From positions 1 to 31,784 of the forward strand of contig CAZSMK010000120.1 of assembly GCA_964608095.1 (NCBI GenBank): DNA of 31,784 nt. The letters are read 5' to 3'. Positions 14,800 to 22,620 of the stretch are shown here, piece after piece (within the stretch, counting starts at the first letter, position 1; every line of letters starts with the position of its first letter). Below the pieces are notes generated by a model that was given only the letters and a program-made list of their open reading frames with translations, was not told where the DNA came from and ran no database searches. Both the position numbers and the translations under genes were made by a program. Origin of the DNA: CAZSMK01 sp964608095 (GTDB taxonomy: Bacteria; Sumerlaeota; Sumerlaeia; MWCT01; JAGHBZ01).

Positions 14800-16026
14800 T
14801 CAACCGACGACCATGCGGCATAAAAAAGAAGCGAGGATACCGCAATAGGTGCCAATCACACCGCCGAAAATACCCAACAGCACTCCTACCGGGGCAAGCG
14901 CGGGCTGATACGTCGCCGCGACTATACTTGCGGTCGGCGGTCCACCGACATTGGATTGACTGCCTACGGCAAAAAGAAAAAGCGGCGCTTTGAGAAGCCG
15001 GGTCGCTGTGAACAGAAAGACAATGTGAAACAGAATCATTATCACCCCGATAGCCATGTACCATGGTGTTTTCACTACTGCCATAAGGTTTGTCCGCGAC
15101 CCATACATGGTAAGAATGAGATACAGCATGTAATAGCCTACTCTCGATGCACCGGCATCCTCGAGGCTGTTCAACGGCGTCATAGAAAGAACCAACCCTG
15201 CGAAGGTCACGATAATTATTGAGATTATGTAAGGTTTAAGTATGTCCAGCATAACGGGCAGATTGTTTTGCCAGAATGGTTCGAGTGCGTCGAACGTGAG
15301 ATTGCCGACATGTAAGCAAATGTGTCCAACAACAAAGGCGACACCCAGCATGATGGCAAGGTCTCGAATGGTAATTGAACGTTTCCGTGTGAGAACTGTT
15401 TCTTCAATCTGCTTGTTCAACTGTTTGAGCACGGTCAGATCGATTTTAAACCGCCGCGCATATTGGTCCTGGTATCCTGCGAGGGCTATGACAACACCCA
15501 TCCATCCGTAGCCGACCACGGTGTCGACAATGATCATAGGGGCGAAGACAGTATCTGGAATTCCAAATCCTTCCTTGAGTGCAAACATATTGGCGCTTCC
15601 GCCAGTCCAGCTTGCCACAAGTGAAGAGACGTTTTGCCACGAAAAATCACCCACCGCTCCCTTGAACAAAAATAGTGCAATGGGCGCGCCGATCATTATC
15701 CCCAACGAGCCGGAAAGCATAATAACGAGCGCCTTGGGTCCAAGCTTGATGATCGCAGGAATGTTGGCGGAGAGAAGGAGTAACACAAGGGTGGGCAGAA
15801 AGAAGTTACTGCTGAACCACCCATACAAAGGACTGGCTTCGGGAATTATTCCTATGGTCGTGGAAACCATAGGTAAAAAATAGCAAAATATGAGCGGCGG
15901 AAAAAAATGGAACAGAGGCTTCAGGACTTTTTGTTCGCCAAGCCAGAAGATCAAACCTACGAGACCGCATAGGTAGACAAAAATCATCGTCGGTTCCGTG
16001 ATTAAGGCAGGATTGGGATTCTCCAT
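14800..16026 (-). CDS. DUF819-family integral membrane protein (putative transporter)
   Basis: This 408-residue protein has about ten or more transmembrane helices and the family's conserved central segment 'SWTGGSANMFALKEGFGIPD' followed by 'PMIIVDTVVGYGWMG'. A late glycine-rich block contains 'SQSNVGGPPTASIVAATYQ'. DUF819 (YjcL-type) proteins are polytopic membrane proteins of unproven function; the inverted-repeat-like organisation suggests a carrier. The ATG at 16026 is preferred over the in-frame GTG at 16035, because the Shine-Dalgarno sequence AGGAGG would overlap or touch the GTG. It stands 60 nt upstream of lepB on the same strand and could share its transcript. Confidence 0.85.
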   Translation of the reverse strand: MENPNPALITEPTMIFVYLCGLVGLIFWLGEQKVLKPLFHFFPPLIFCYFLPMVSTTIGIIPEASPLYGWFSSNFFLPTLVLLLLSANIPAIIKLGPKALVIMLSGSLGIMIGAPIALFLFKGAVGDFSWQNVSSLVASWTGGSANMFALKEGFGIPDTVFAPMIIVDTVVGYGWMGVVIALAGYQDQYARRFKIDLTVLKQLNKQIEETVLTRKRSITIRDLAIMLGVAFVVGHICLHVGNLTFDALEPFWQNNLPVMLDILKPYIISIIIVTFAGLVLSMTPLNSLEDAGASRVGYYMLYLILTMYGSRTNLMAVVKTPWYMAIGVIMILFHIVFLFTATRLLKAPLFLFAVGSQSNVGGPPTASIVAATYQPALAPVGVLLGIFGGVIGTYCGILASFLCRMVVG

Positions 16027-16036
16027 ACTATACACT

Positions 16037-16042
16037 CCTCCT
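16037..16042 (-). promoter_or_regulatory. Ribosome binding site deciding the DUF819 start
   Basis: On the minus strand AGGAGG occupies 16042-16037. It is 1 nt from the GTG at 16035 but 10 nt (8 from the extended AGGAGGAG) from the ATG at 16026, so the ATG is the likely start. Confidence 0.65.
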
Positions 16043-16200
16043 ATGATTGAAATACTAATGAATGCTTAACCGAATGAACGGATAACGCAAGGAAAAAAAT
16101 CCTCTGAGAAAAAATCTCTTTATATGATTGAGCAAAGATTTTTAAAATTATCCTTCATTAGAGACCTGCTTCTTTTACACTCATTGAACAGGAGAAAAAC

Positions 16201-16902
16201 TTGAATTTCGGTGGACATTGGTTATCTGGTTGGTTGGTGGCGCATTTGCATAAAGACCCTCCTGCAAAGGAAACCCGTCTAATCATGATCATGGCAATAG
16301 CGCCGGACATTGACGGCATATTTACATTTATCCCTGGCATGGGACACCTCCATCGAACATTCGGTCATAACGTATGGTTGTTCATCGCGGCACCATTGCT
16401 GGCAACCGCCTTCTTTGTACAACCACAACGCCGATTGAAGATTTTCCCTTTGTTGGTTATATCCATCACGCTCCATTTTGCCATGGACCTTTTTGTTACC
16501 GGGTGGTGGCCCCTTACACCGCTATGGCCTGTGTCCGATTTTACAATCTACATGGACCGATATATTCCGGAACATGTTATGAAATATTATGTGCAGATAA
16601 GCTTGCTTATCCTTTTTCTCATCCCCACGATTATGATATACCTGCGCAGCCATCGAACCCCGCTTGAGATTATATCTTCCGGTTTTGATCGCTTCATACA
16701 AAATTTTGTAGAGTTGCCGTGGCGGCACACCTGCGCCTATTGCCATAGACGGGCGTTTTATCGCTGCAGCCAATGCGGTAGACCTATCTGTGGTATACAT
16801 CGCAAATTTGGTTCGAGATTCAACCCAATCTGTACAATTCATAATTCATCAGCGGGCGATGCAAAAATTAATGACAATCAACCTGATGAGTCGTATCATT
16901 AA
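16201..16902 (+). CDS. YdjM-like membrane-bound metal-dependent hydrolase with C-terminal zinc finger
   Basis: This 233-residue protein starts at TTG (16201) behind an AGGAG site. The next in-frame ATG lies inside the conserved region, so TTG is favoured. The N-terminus resembles the LexA-binding, inner-membrane YdjM/DUF457 group: His6, 'APDIDGIF' (Asp36, Asp38), 'HLHRTFGHNVW', then transmembrane helices with 'HFAMDLFVTGWWPL'. The C-terminal ~40 residues form a B-box-like ligand array C178-x2-C181-x7-C189-x2-C192-x4-C197-x2-H200-x10-C211-x2-H214, enough for two zinc ions. The enzymatic reaction is unknown. An 11-bp inverted repeat begins inside the gene's end and reaches the next gene's ribosome binding site. 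Confidence 0.8.
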   Translation: MNFGGHWLSGWLVAHLHKDPPAKETRLIMIMAIAPDIDGIFTFIPGMGHLHRTFGHNVWLFIAAPLLATAFFVQPQRRLKIFPLLVISITLHFAMDLFVTGWWPLTPLWPVSDFTIYMDRYIPEHVMKYYVQISLLILFLIPTIMIYLRSHRTPLEIISSGFDRFIQNFVELPWRHTCAYCHRRAFYRCSQCGRPICGIHRKFGSRFNPICTIHNSSAGDAKINDNQPDESYH

Positions 16903-16928
16903 CATCCTTAATCGATAGACTCATCAGG
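16882..16928. promoter_or_regulatory. 11-bp perfect inverted repeat overlapping a Shine-Dalgarno sequence
   Basis: CCTGATGAGTC (16882-16892) and GACTCATCAGG (16918-16928) are perfect complements around a 25-nt loop. The loop contains the upstream stop codon (16900-16902), and the right arm covers the start of the AGGCGG ribosome binding site (16926-16931) of the TPR membrane protein gene. In RNA the hairpin could reduce initiation at 16936 unless ribosomes reading the upstream gene open it. Confidence 0.55.
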
Positions 16929-16935
16929 CGGATAA

Positions 16936-17976
16936 ATGGCGTCGAGAGACAAAAAAGCGAAAACACGAGGCAACGAATCTCGTGTACATGGTAAATCCGG
17001 AACGAGCTTCCTTGTCGAAAAAGCAGTCGTAATAGGCTTGCTCGTAATAGTTCTGTATGCGGGCTATATCAGTTTTCGGATTTTTTATTCCCTTGTCTAT
17101 ACCTATGAGGCGAAAACCCTGATCAATACACCGCGCGCACCGGAAGCAGAAGGAGCGGCAATTCGCTCAGTTCTTCTGGATTCCGATAACGGCTATGCGC
17201 ATTATTATCTCGGTGCATATTATTACCGTCAGGGCAGACTCGACGACGCAAGGGAAGAATTGGCAAAAGCGCTCAGAACCATTGCCCATCCTGCCACCCC
17301 GCTTCTTTTACTCGCCGAAATTCATCTCTTTAAAAAAGAGTTCACGCAATCGCTCGACTATTATTATCAGACGTTCAATATGAATCCCTATCCGAGGATT
17401 GAACCTGGGAAACGCTGGTACTCGTTTGCCAAAGCAGCCGGCAATGCAGGCGATATTGCAAGAGCGATTCATGCATTCCAGAAAGCCGTTGATTATGCGT
17501 CACCCATGCTCGATGTGCGCCAGAACCTGGGCTCACAATTCTGTAAAGTGGGGCTCTTGAAAATGGCTCTCATGGAATTTGAACGACAGCTGTTCTGGCA
17601 TCCCGGCACCAGAAAATTCTATTCCGACGTAGCAGCTGTTATCCGGCTTACAGGTGATTATGATGAAGGGATTCGTTTCTTTTCAAATCTGGTAGAAAGG
17701 GATCCCCAAGAAATTGAAGCGCGGCGGTTCCTTGCGATCTTTTACATGCAGAAGGGAAAGTATACCGATGCCATCACCCAGCTTAAAATACTGCATGAAA
17801 ATTACCCCGAGGATGAGTCTGTTCTTTATCTTATGGGTTTAAGTTACTTCCAGCAAAAAGAGTTTAAAACGGCGGAACACTATTTGCAGACGTTAATTGA
17901 AAAGGAACCAACGGGCAGAGCCAGGGCACATGCGGAAGAAATGCTGAATACAATCCGGAGTAATGAGCAGGAGTAG
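16936..17976 (+). CDS. Membrane-anchored TPR protein
   Basis: This 346-residue protein has a basic N-terminal 25 residues (KKAKTRGNESRVHGK), one transmembrane helix at about 28-50, and then TPR repeats to the end. Examples are 'AHYYLGAYYYRQGRLDDAREELAKAL', 'AGDIARAIHAFQKAVDYASP' and 'ESVLYLMGLSYFQQKEFKTAEHYLQTL', about eight to nine units. Topology suggests a cytosolic basic tail and a periplasmic TPR array. It is followed 35 nt later by a Wzy/WaaL-like protein that also ends in TPRs, so the pair may work on one surface polymer. Its ribosome binding site lies within a potential hairpin. Confidence 0.82.
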   Translation: MASRDKKAKTRGNESRVHGKSGTSFLVEKAVVIGLLVIVLYAGYISFRIFYSLVYTYEAKTLINTPRAPEAEGAAIRSVLLDSDNGYAHYYLGAYYYRQGRLDDAREELAKALRTIAHPATPLLLLAEIHLFKKEFTQSLDYYYQTFNMNPYPRIEPGKRWYSFAKAAGNAGDIARAIHAFQKAVDYASPMLDVRQNLGSQFCKVGLLKMALMEFERQLFWHPGTRKFYSDVAAVIRLTGDYDEGIRFFSNLVERDPQEIEARRFLAIFYMQKGKYTDAITQLKILHENYPEDESVLYLMGLSYFQQKEFKTAEHYLQTLIEKEPTGRARAHAEEMLNTIRSNEQE

Positions 17977-18011
17977 AATCCTCAGGAAAATTGACAGCAT
18001 CATAGCGTGGT

Positions 18012-20144
18012 GTGGGTGATTCAAAACAAATAGCAGGTAACGAGTCCAAATTTCTCATTCGTGTGGGACATGGTATATTCTTGTTGTCGCTCCTGACCGT
18101 TCCCATTCTTATAGCCCCTTTTGCCCATAATGCTTATGAGGATATCAAATTTCTTACAGTCCAGGTTACGGGTTTAACTCTCGGCGCTCTGTTGATTTCC
18201 CTTCTGCTGTGTGGCTTTTTTTCTCTCGATATAAAGGATAAGAGGATAATGACCATAGTGTGCCTCTCCTTTTTCTTCTTGTTCGTTAACGCAATCAGCA
18301 CGTTTTTTACCGTCAATCGCTCAGAATCCCTGCATCATCTCAAAAGCCTTGCCGCATATATGTGCGTTGGAGGATGGGTTTTTCTTTTTGCGCATAAGGA
18401 ATCCTTCCTGCAGCGGATTTTGAACATAATGAGTCTTGTAACCGGCATTGTCGCTCTCTATGGCGTGTGTCAATTTGCTGGGTACGATTTCCTTGACCTT
18501 GAAACTCCCCGCGTACCTGTATCCACCCTTGGCAATGTGAATTTTGTCGCACAATTTTATATGGCGGCTTTGCCAGTGGTAGCCATTGCGGTCTTCGTAT
18601 CGCGTGGTTCATTCGAGAAGGGCTATCGCTCGTTCGTTCTTACTTTAGCCTTAATTCATCTTCTCTTAACCCACAGCAGGGGAGGATATGTGGCAGGTGT
18701 CACCGGTGGTGCGGTATTCCTTATTCTGCTCCGACACTTGCATAAAAGAACCGGCAAAAATGTTGCAAAGATGTTTTCGAAATTGGGAACAAGACACCAG
18801 AGGTATGTCATCATAGTTGGTTTGATTATCCTCATCGGTACCTTTATTTTCCTCGACCGCGGAGAGGTTATAAGAGAAAGCGTATCTATCTTTTCTCCCA
18901 CACATGAATCAAACAGGTATCGCGTTCAGACGTGGAAAAGCACCCTTGAAATGGTAAAAACTTCTCCCTTTCTGGGAGTAGGTATAGGAAACTTCCGGTT
19001 TACGTTTCCCAAATACAAATCTTCTGAGCTCTGGGAAATCCAGGACCCATGGGGTAAAATCCTTCAGATCAGAACACATAACGACTACTTGAATATCCTT
19101 GCCGAGATCGGCATTATCGGTTTCGGAATATTCCTGTTCCTTGTCGGCTTCGTCCTTGTTTCTTCTATCAAGACTTTTATGCATCATGATTCACATGTTC
19201 GAGCGTTATGTCATGTCGGTTCCATAACGGCACTTGTCGCTACTTTGATACACAGCCTGTTTGACTTTAATCTCTACAGTCCCTCCTCAGCGCTTTACTT
19301 CTGGGTAGCAGTAGGCTTGGCTGCGGGCCTGGCACTTGAACATCTACCCCGAATCGATCCGACGAAAAAACGAGGGGTAATGATTATCTTCATCCCTCTT
19401 TTACTTGTGACACTCACCGCAACGTTGTACTTGAATATAGATGGATTCAAGCGATTCGTGTCCTCGGTCTACGTTCGAAAAGCATCAGTATTAACCTCAC
19501 ACGGACGTTTTAACGACGCACTATTTGAATATAACCGCGCTCAAAGGATATATCCCGATTCGATAGATGCCGTTGCCGGCGCCGCGGATCTTCTTCGGAG
19601 AACAGAAGAATACCGTACTGCTTTTATGGAATACCAAAAATGGCTTCGACTGGAACCCTATCTTCTCCCGATTTATACGCGTGCGGGCTTTTGCCTCACC
19701 AGGATCAAGGACTATGACAAGGCTTACGATTACTTCATGAAAGGGCTCGACCTGAATCCCCGGAATCCAGTGTTGCTGAACAACGTGGCAAATCTCCTCC
19801 TCCTTACTCACGAATATGAAAGAGCGCTTGAATTTTACACAAAAGCGCGGAGTACGGAGAATCGTTTTAACCGTGAGAACAGGATAAACTTCGCCCGCGC
19901 CCTCTATGCTATTGGTAACTACGAAGCAGCCCGCGATATCCTGATGGAAGCGTATGAAGACAACCCATCCGATCTTCATGTTATGCGATTACTCGCAGAA
20001 ACGGAATTGGCACTCGGAAATCACGCGCAATCTGAATCCCTCTATCTACGCCTATATCTTATATGTCCGACAGGGGCGAAACAATTTTACCGTGACAAAT
20101 GGAAAGAGGTTCACGAGAAATATGAAAGGAGTCGAAATGAATAA
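18012..20144 (+). CDS. O-antigen ligase/polymerase-like (Wzy_C) protein with C-terminal TPRs
   Basis: This 710-residue protein has a polytopic N-terminal ~480 residues with about a dozen hydrophobic helices and the WaaL/Wzy family signature. 'THSRGGYVAG' is followed by the periplasmic loop with 'RVQTWKSTLEMVKTSPFLG' and 'GIGNFRFTFP', then 'THNDYLNILAEIGIIG', whose His is the family's key residue. Residues ~485-700 are TPR repeats. Members join or polymerise undecaprenyl-linked glycans in the periplasm, or glycosylate proteins (PglL type). The start is a GTG at 18012 without a clear Shine-Dalgarno sequence; a stop at 18003 limits upstream choices, and GTG 18063 is an alternative. It overlaps the next gene by 8 nt. 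Confidence 0.85.
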   Translation: MGDSKQIAGNESKFLIRVGHGIFLLSLLTVPILIAPFAHNAYEDIKFLTVQVTGLTLGALLISLLLCGFFSLDIKDKRIMTIVCLSFFFLFVNAISTFFTVNRSESLHHLKSLAAYMCVGGWVFLFAHKESFLQRILNIMSLVTGIVALYGVCQFAGYDFLDLETPRVPVSTLGNVNFVAQFYMAALPVVAIAVFVSRGSFEKGYRSFVLTLALIHLLLTHSRGGYVAGVTGGAVFLILLRHLHKRTGKNVAKMFSKLGTRHQRYVIIVGLIILIGTFIFLDRGEVIRESVSIFSPTHESNRYRVQTWKSTLEMVKTSPFLGVGIGNFRFTFPKYKSSELWEIQDPWGKILQIRTHNDYLNILAEIGIIGFGIFLFLVGFVLVSSIKTFMHHDSHVRALCHVGSITALVATLIHSLFDFNLYSPSSALYFWVAVGLAAGLALEHLPRIDPTKKRGVMIIFIPLLLVTLTATLYLNIDGFKRFVSSVYVRKASVLTSHGRFNDALFEYNRAQRIYPDSIDAVAGAADLLRRTEEYRTAFMEYQKWLRLEPYLLPIYTRAGFCLTRIKDYDKAYDYFMKGLDLNPRNPVLLNNVANLLLLTHEYERALEFYTKARSTENRFNRENRINFARALYAIGNYEAARDILMEAYEDNPSDLHVMRLLAETELALGNHAQSESLYLRLYLICPTGAKQFYRDKWKEVHEKYERSRNE

Positions 20145-20622
20145 AGGAAAGTCGCAAGCACCAAGGGCTTATCTTTCCGGCGCAATGGAAGGCGCTCCTG
20201 ACCTGGGGAAACAATGGAGGCAGGATATAAAAAAATTCTTGGTAGACGAACTCAAACACAACGTTTTTGACCCGACGGAACAACTTTCACAGATACTCAC
20301 GGACGAGGAACTCCGGTCCTTCAGAGAATGGAAGACGAACGACCTGAAAAATTTTTTTTCCGTAATGCAGCGAATCATCGATAACGACCTCAAAATGTTA
20401 ACTCGTCATTCCGACTATGTAGTATGCTATTGGGATGAATATGTATCGAGAGGCGCGGGCACAGCCGCTGAAATATCAGTCGCCTATATGAAGGGTATCC
20501 CTGTTTATTTTATAACGCAGCTATCACTCGCGGAGGTAAGCAGCTGGGCAATTGGCTGTGCAAAAGAGGTTTTTTCCTCCTTTGGCGACTTTTATTTATT
20601 CATGCGAAAAAAATATCTCTGA
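20137..20622 (+). CDS. Nucleoside 2-deoxyribosyltransferase-like protein
   Basis: This 161-residue protein has an N-terminal 'AYLSGAMEG' (about 11-19) and 'DYVVCYWDEYVSRGAGTAAEISVAYMKGIPVYFIT' (about 93-127, split here only for naming). These match the two conserved regions of the nucleoside deoxyribosyltransferase/Rcl fold. Glu112 in the GTAAE segment corresponds to the catalytic glutamate. Such enzymes cleave or exchange the base of deoxynucleosides or nucleotides. The ATG at 20137 has an AAAGGAG site 5 nt upstream and overlaps the preceding gene by 8 nt. The longer frame opening at 19954 lies within that gene and is rejected. Its link to glycan ligation is unclear. Confidence 0.78.
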   Translation: MNKGKSQAPRAYLSGAMEGAPDLGKQWRQDIKKFLVDELKHNVFDPTEQLSQILTDEELRSFREWKTNDLKNFFSVMQRIIDNDLKMLTRHSDYVVCYWDEYVSRGAGTAAEISVAYMKGIPVYFITQLSLAEVSSWAIGCAKEVFSSFGDFYLFMRKKYL

Positions 20623-20818
20623 TAAAACATCCGTCCGAAAATGGAAAACCGTCAGACTTTTTATATTTTGAGATTACACTATCTATAGCAACAATTCCTA
20701 TATATCCTCAATTATTATGATTAATCTCTCGTGGGCGCTCAAAAAACAAAAAAGCCTTTACTTTCAACGCATTATGTGCGAATTTATTGGTATCTTATAT
20801 GTGAATAATAAAGGGACT

Positions 20819-22465
20819 ATGAAAACAAGAATTGCTTACATACTACTAATCATAATAGTGGGAGCGTTCTCAAATATTTCAAACGCCGACACCCTGATTC
20901 TCAAGAACGGTGAACGCCTTGAAGGCATAACCGAATCGGTTCATTCGGACTCCGAAAAAATCCTGATTCGAATGGGAAGCGGAACTATCCTGATCAGCAA
21001 AGACAAGATCTTCGAGATCAAGGAAGAGCCTGAATCTGTGGGACACTTAAAGATAGGAAGGCAGCTGCTCGACCGAAAAAATTATCAAGCGGCTTTAGAG
21101 GAGTTTGAGTGGGCACTGGAGCTCGATCCTTCTCTTGAAGAGGCGCAAAAAGGTAAAGCACTGGCTGAGGCATATATAGAACAAGTGCGTGAAACCGCGG
21201 AAAAAGAGAGACGGGAACAGGTCGCGAATGTCCTCACAGAAGTCGCAGCTGCAAATAACCAGGAACAATATGAGCGGGCAATAGACTTGCTTACCCGGGC
21301 ACAGAACCTCGATCCACCTCAAAGTCAACGTTCGCTGATCAGAAAACTCATGATAGAGTCGCTAACCGGTTTGGGGTTGCAACAGCTCGACCGCTTCAAT
21401 GAATACGGCGCAATGGAAAGTTTTAAAAAAGTCCTCGAACTTGATCCTGATAATGAAATCGCCCGGGAACATTTGATTAAGATATGGGAGCGGGACCCTT
21501 CAAGATTGGAAGAAGTGATCGAAGCGTATGTAAATAAAATCGAAAATAACCCCGCAGAAAAAGAAACAATATTCAAACTGGCGAATGCCCTGTTTAATAC
21601 GCAAAAACTGGATGAGGCGTTATCCTATTATGAGAAACTCGTGGGCGACGAAACTGTGAATCGGGAATTTGTCCTCGAACGAATACGGCAGATACTCACC
21701 ACGTTACATACCCGCGCCGCCCAGAATACGAACTACGAGGCGGCGAAAAACTACTATTCTCGTCTCCTGGAATTCTTTCCGAATATGGATAATTCCACGT
21801 TATATATTTATGAATACGGGAAACGAAAAAAAGGTGTTGCCATCGATGATGTTGAGAAACATCTCGAACTTGCCGCCTACTGCAAAGAACACGGTATCCA
21901 TGAATTCGCTCAAAGGGAATATGAATTGGTGCTGTCGGTAGATCCTCGAAACGAAACCGCAATCGAGGGACTCTCATCGTACGCCGAGGAGATGTACCAA
22001 GAAGCCCTTTTCTTTTTCAATAATGGTCAATATTCGCTTGCGTCGAAAACGGCTCAAGACATCCTGGATAAGTATCCACGTGTCGCAGGTGTGATAGAAA
22101 AGACCAGCGATCTTATCGAACGAACCAACAATGAGTTGCGACGCATGATGCGACAAAAGGAAGCCGAGGCAAAGGATCTTGCAATAGTGGGCAAAGAATA
22201 TTTTCAGCGAGCCGAGGAATATATCAATCTGTACATGTCGGCTGAACGAAAAGACAATGTCCGCATAATAAGCGAGAAAGAGGAAGCCAAGAAATATCTG
22301 AGAAGGGCGATAAGGGCATGGGAGAAAGCATTAGAACTCGATCCCTCCCTTGCAGCATTAAGTTCAGAGGATTTGAACAACCGTCTTGCAGACGCACGAT
22401 CGCGTCTAAGTGTCCTCGAGAGTCCTGTTCCGATGAAATGGCCTCTCCCTCGGCGAATTCGTTGA
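20819..22465 (+). CDS. Exported TPR protein with N-terminal beta domain
   Basis: This 548-residue protein begins with a signal peptide (MKTRIAYILLIII...) and a plausible cleavage after 'SNA' at residue 23. Residues 24-70 form a small beta-rich domain ('DTLILKNGERLEG', 'ILIRMGSGTILI', 'KIFEIKEEP'), a module often placed before TPRs in exported proteins of unknown role. Several TPRs follow ('YQAALEEFEWALELDPSL', 'YERAIDLLTRAQNLDPP', 'EYGAMESFKKVLELDPDN', 'LDEALSYYEKLVGD'), and the last is 'AWEKALELDPSLA'. The ATG at 20819 is chosen over an upstream ATG at 20717, because only it gives a proper signal peptide. No partner gene is evident. Confidence 0.8.
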   Translation: MKTRIAYILLIIIVGAFSNISNADTLILKNGERLEGITESVHSDSEKILIRMGSGTILISKDKIFEIKEEPESVGHLKIGRQLLDRKNYQAALEEFEWALELDPSLEEAQKGKALAEAYIEQVRETAEKERREQVANVLTEVAAANNQEQYERAIDLLTRAQNLDPPQSQRSLIRKLMIESLTGLGLQQLDRFNEYGAMESFKKVLELDPDNEIAREHLIKIWERDPSRLEEVIEAYVNKIENNPAEKETIFKLANALFNTQKLDEALSYYEKLVGDETVNREFVLERIRQILTTLHTRAAQNTNYEAAKNYYSRLLEFFPNMDNSTLYIYEYGKRKKGVAIDDVEKHLELAAYCKEHGIHEFAQREYELVLSVDPRNETAIEGLSSYAEEMYQEALFFFNNGQYSLASKTAQDILDKYPRVAGVIEKTSDLIERTNNELRRMMRQKEAEAKDLAIVGKEYFQRAEEYINLYMSAERKDNVRIISEKEEAKKYLRRAIRAWEKALELDPSLAALSSEDLNNRLADARSRLSVLESPVPMKWPLPRRIR

Positions 22466-22527
22466 TTGTTTTATTTTTTTGTATCAAGAGGCATCCTCGT
22501 GGTGATTTTTTCCAGTTCTATTCACTT

Positions 22528-22553
22528 TTGGCTTGAACTTAACTTTCAGCCAA
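22528..22553. promoter_or_regulatory. Operator-like inverted repeat over the GH38 promoter
   Basis: TTGGCT (22528-22533) and AGCCAA (22548-22553) are inverted arms, extended inward by GAA/TTC with one bulge. They overlap a candidate -35 TTGAAC (22533-22538), which stands 17 nt before GATTAT (22556-22561). A repressor or activator site for the downstream glycosidase is plausible. Confidence 0.35.
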
Positions 22554-22561
22554 TCGATTAT
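22533..22561 (+). promoter_or_regulatory. Candidate promoter of the GH38 gene
   Basis: TTGAAC and GATTAT (4 of 6 each or better) are spaced by 17 nt, 60 nt before the ATG at 22621. Confidence 0.3.
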
Positions 22562-22606
22562 TTTCGCTCTTTAGGTTCGTAAACGATTCTTTCCACACCA
22601 TGATTC

Positions 22607-22613
22607 AGGGAGG
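22607..22613 (+). promoter_or_regulatory. Ribosome binding site fixing the GH38 start
   Basis: AGGGAGG lies 7 nt before the ATG at 22621 and inside the longer frame that opens at the ATG at 22600, so 22621 is the start. Confidence 0.75.
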
Positions 22614-22620
22614 TAATGGA

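Noticed and set aside
19954..20136. Upstream extension of the deoxyribosyltransferase-like gene
   Set aside because: It lies within the TPR part of the preceding gene, and a good ribosome binding site with ATG is at 20137.
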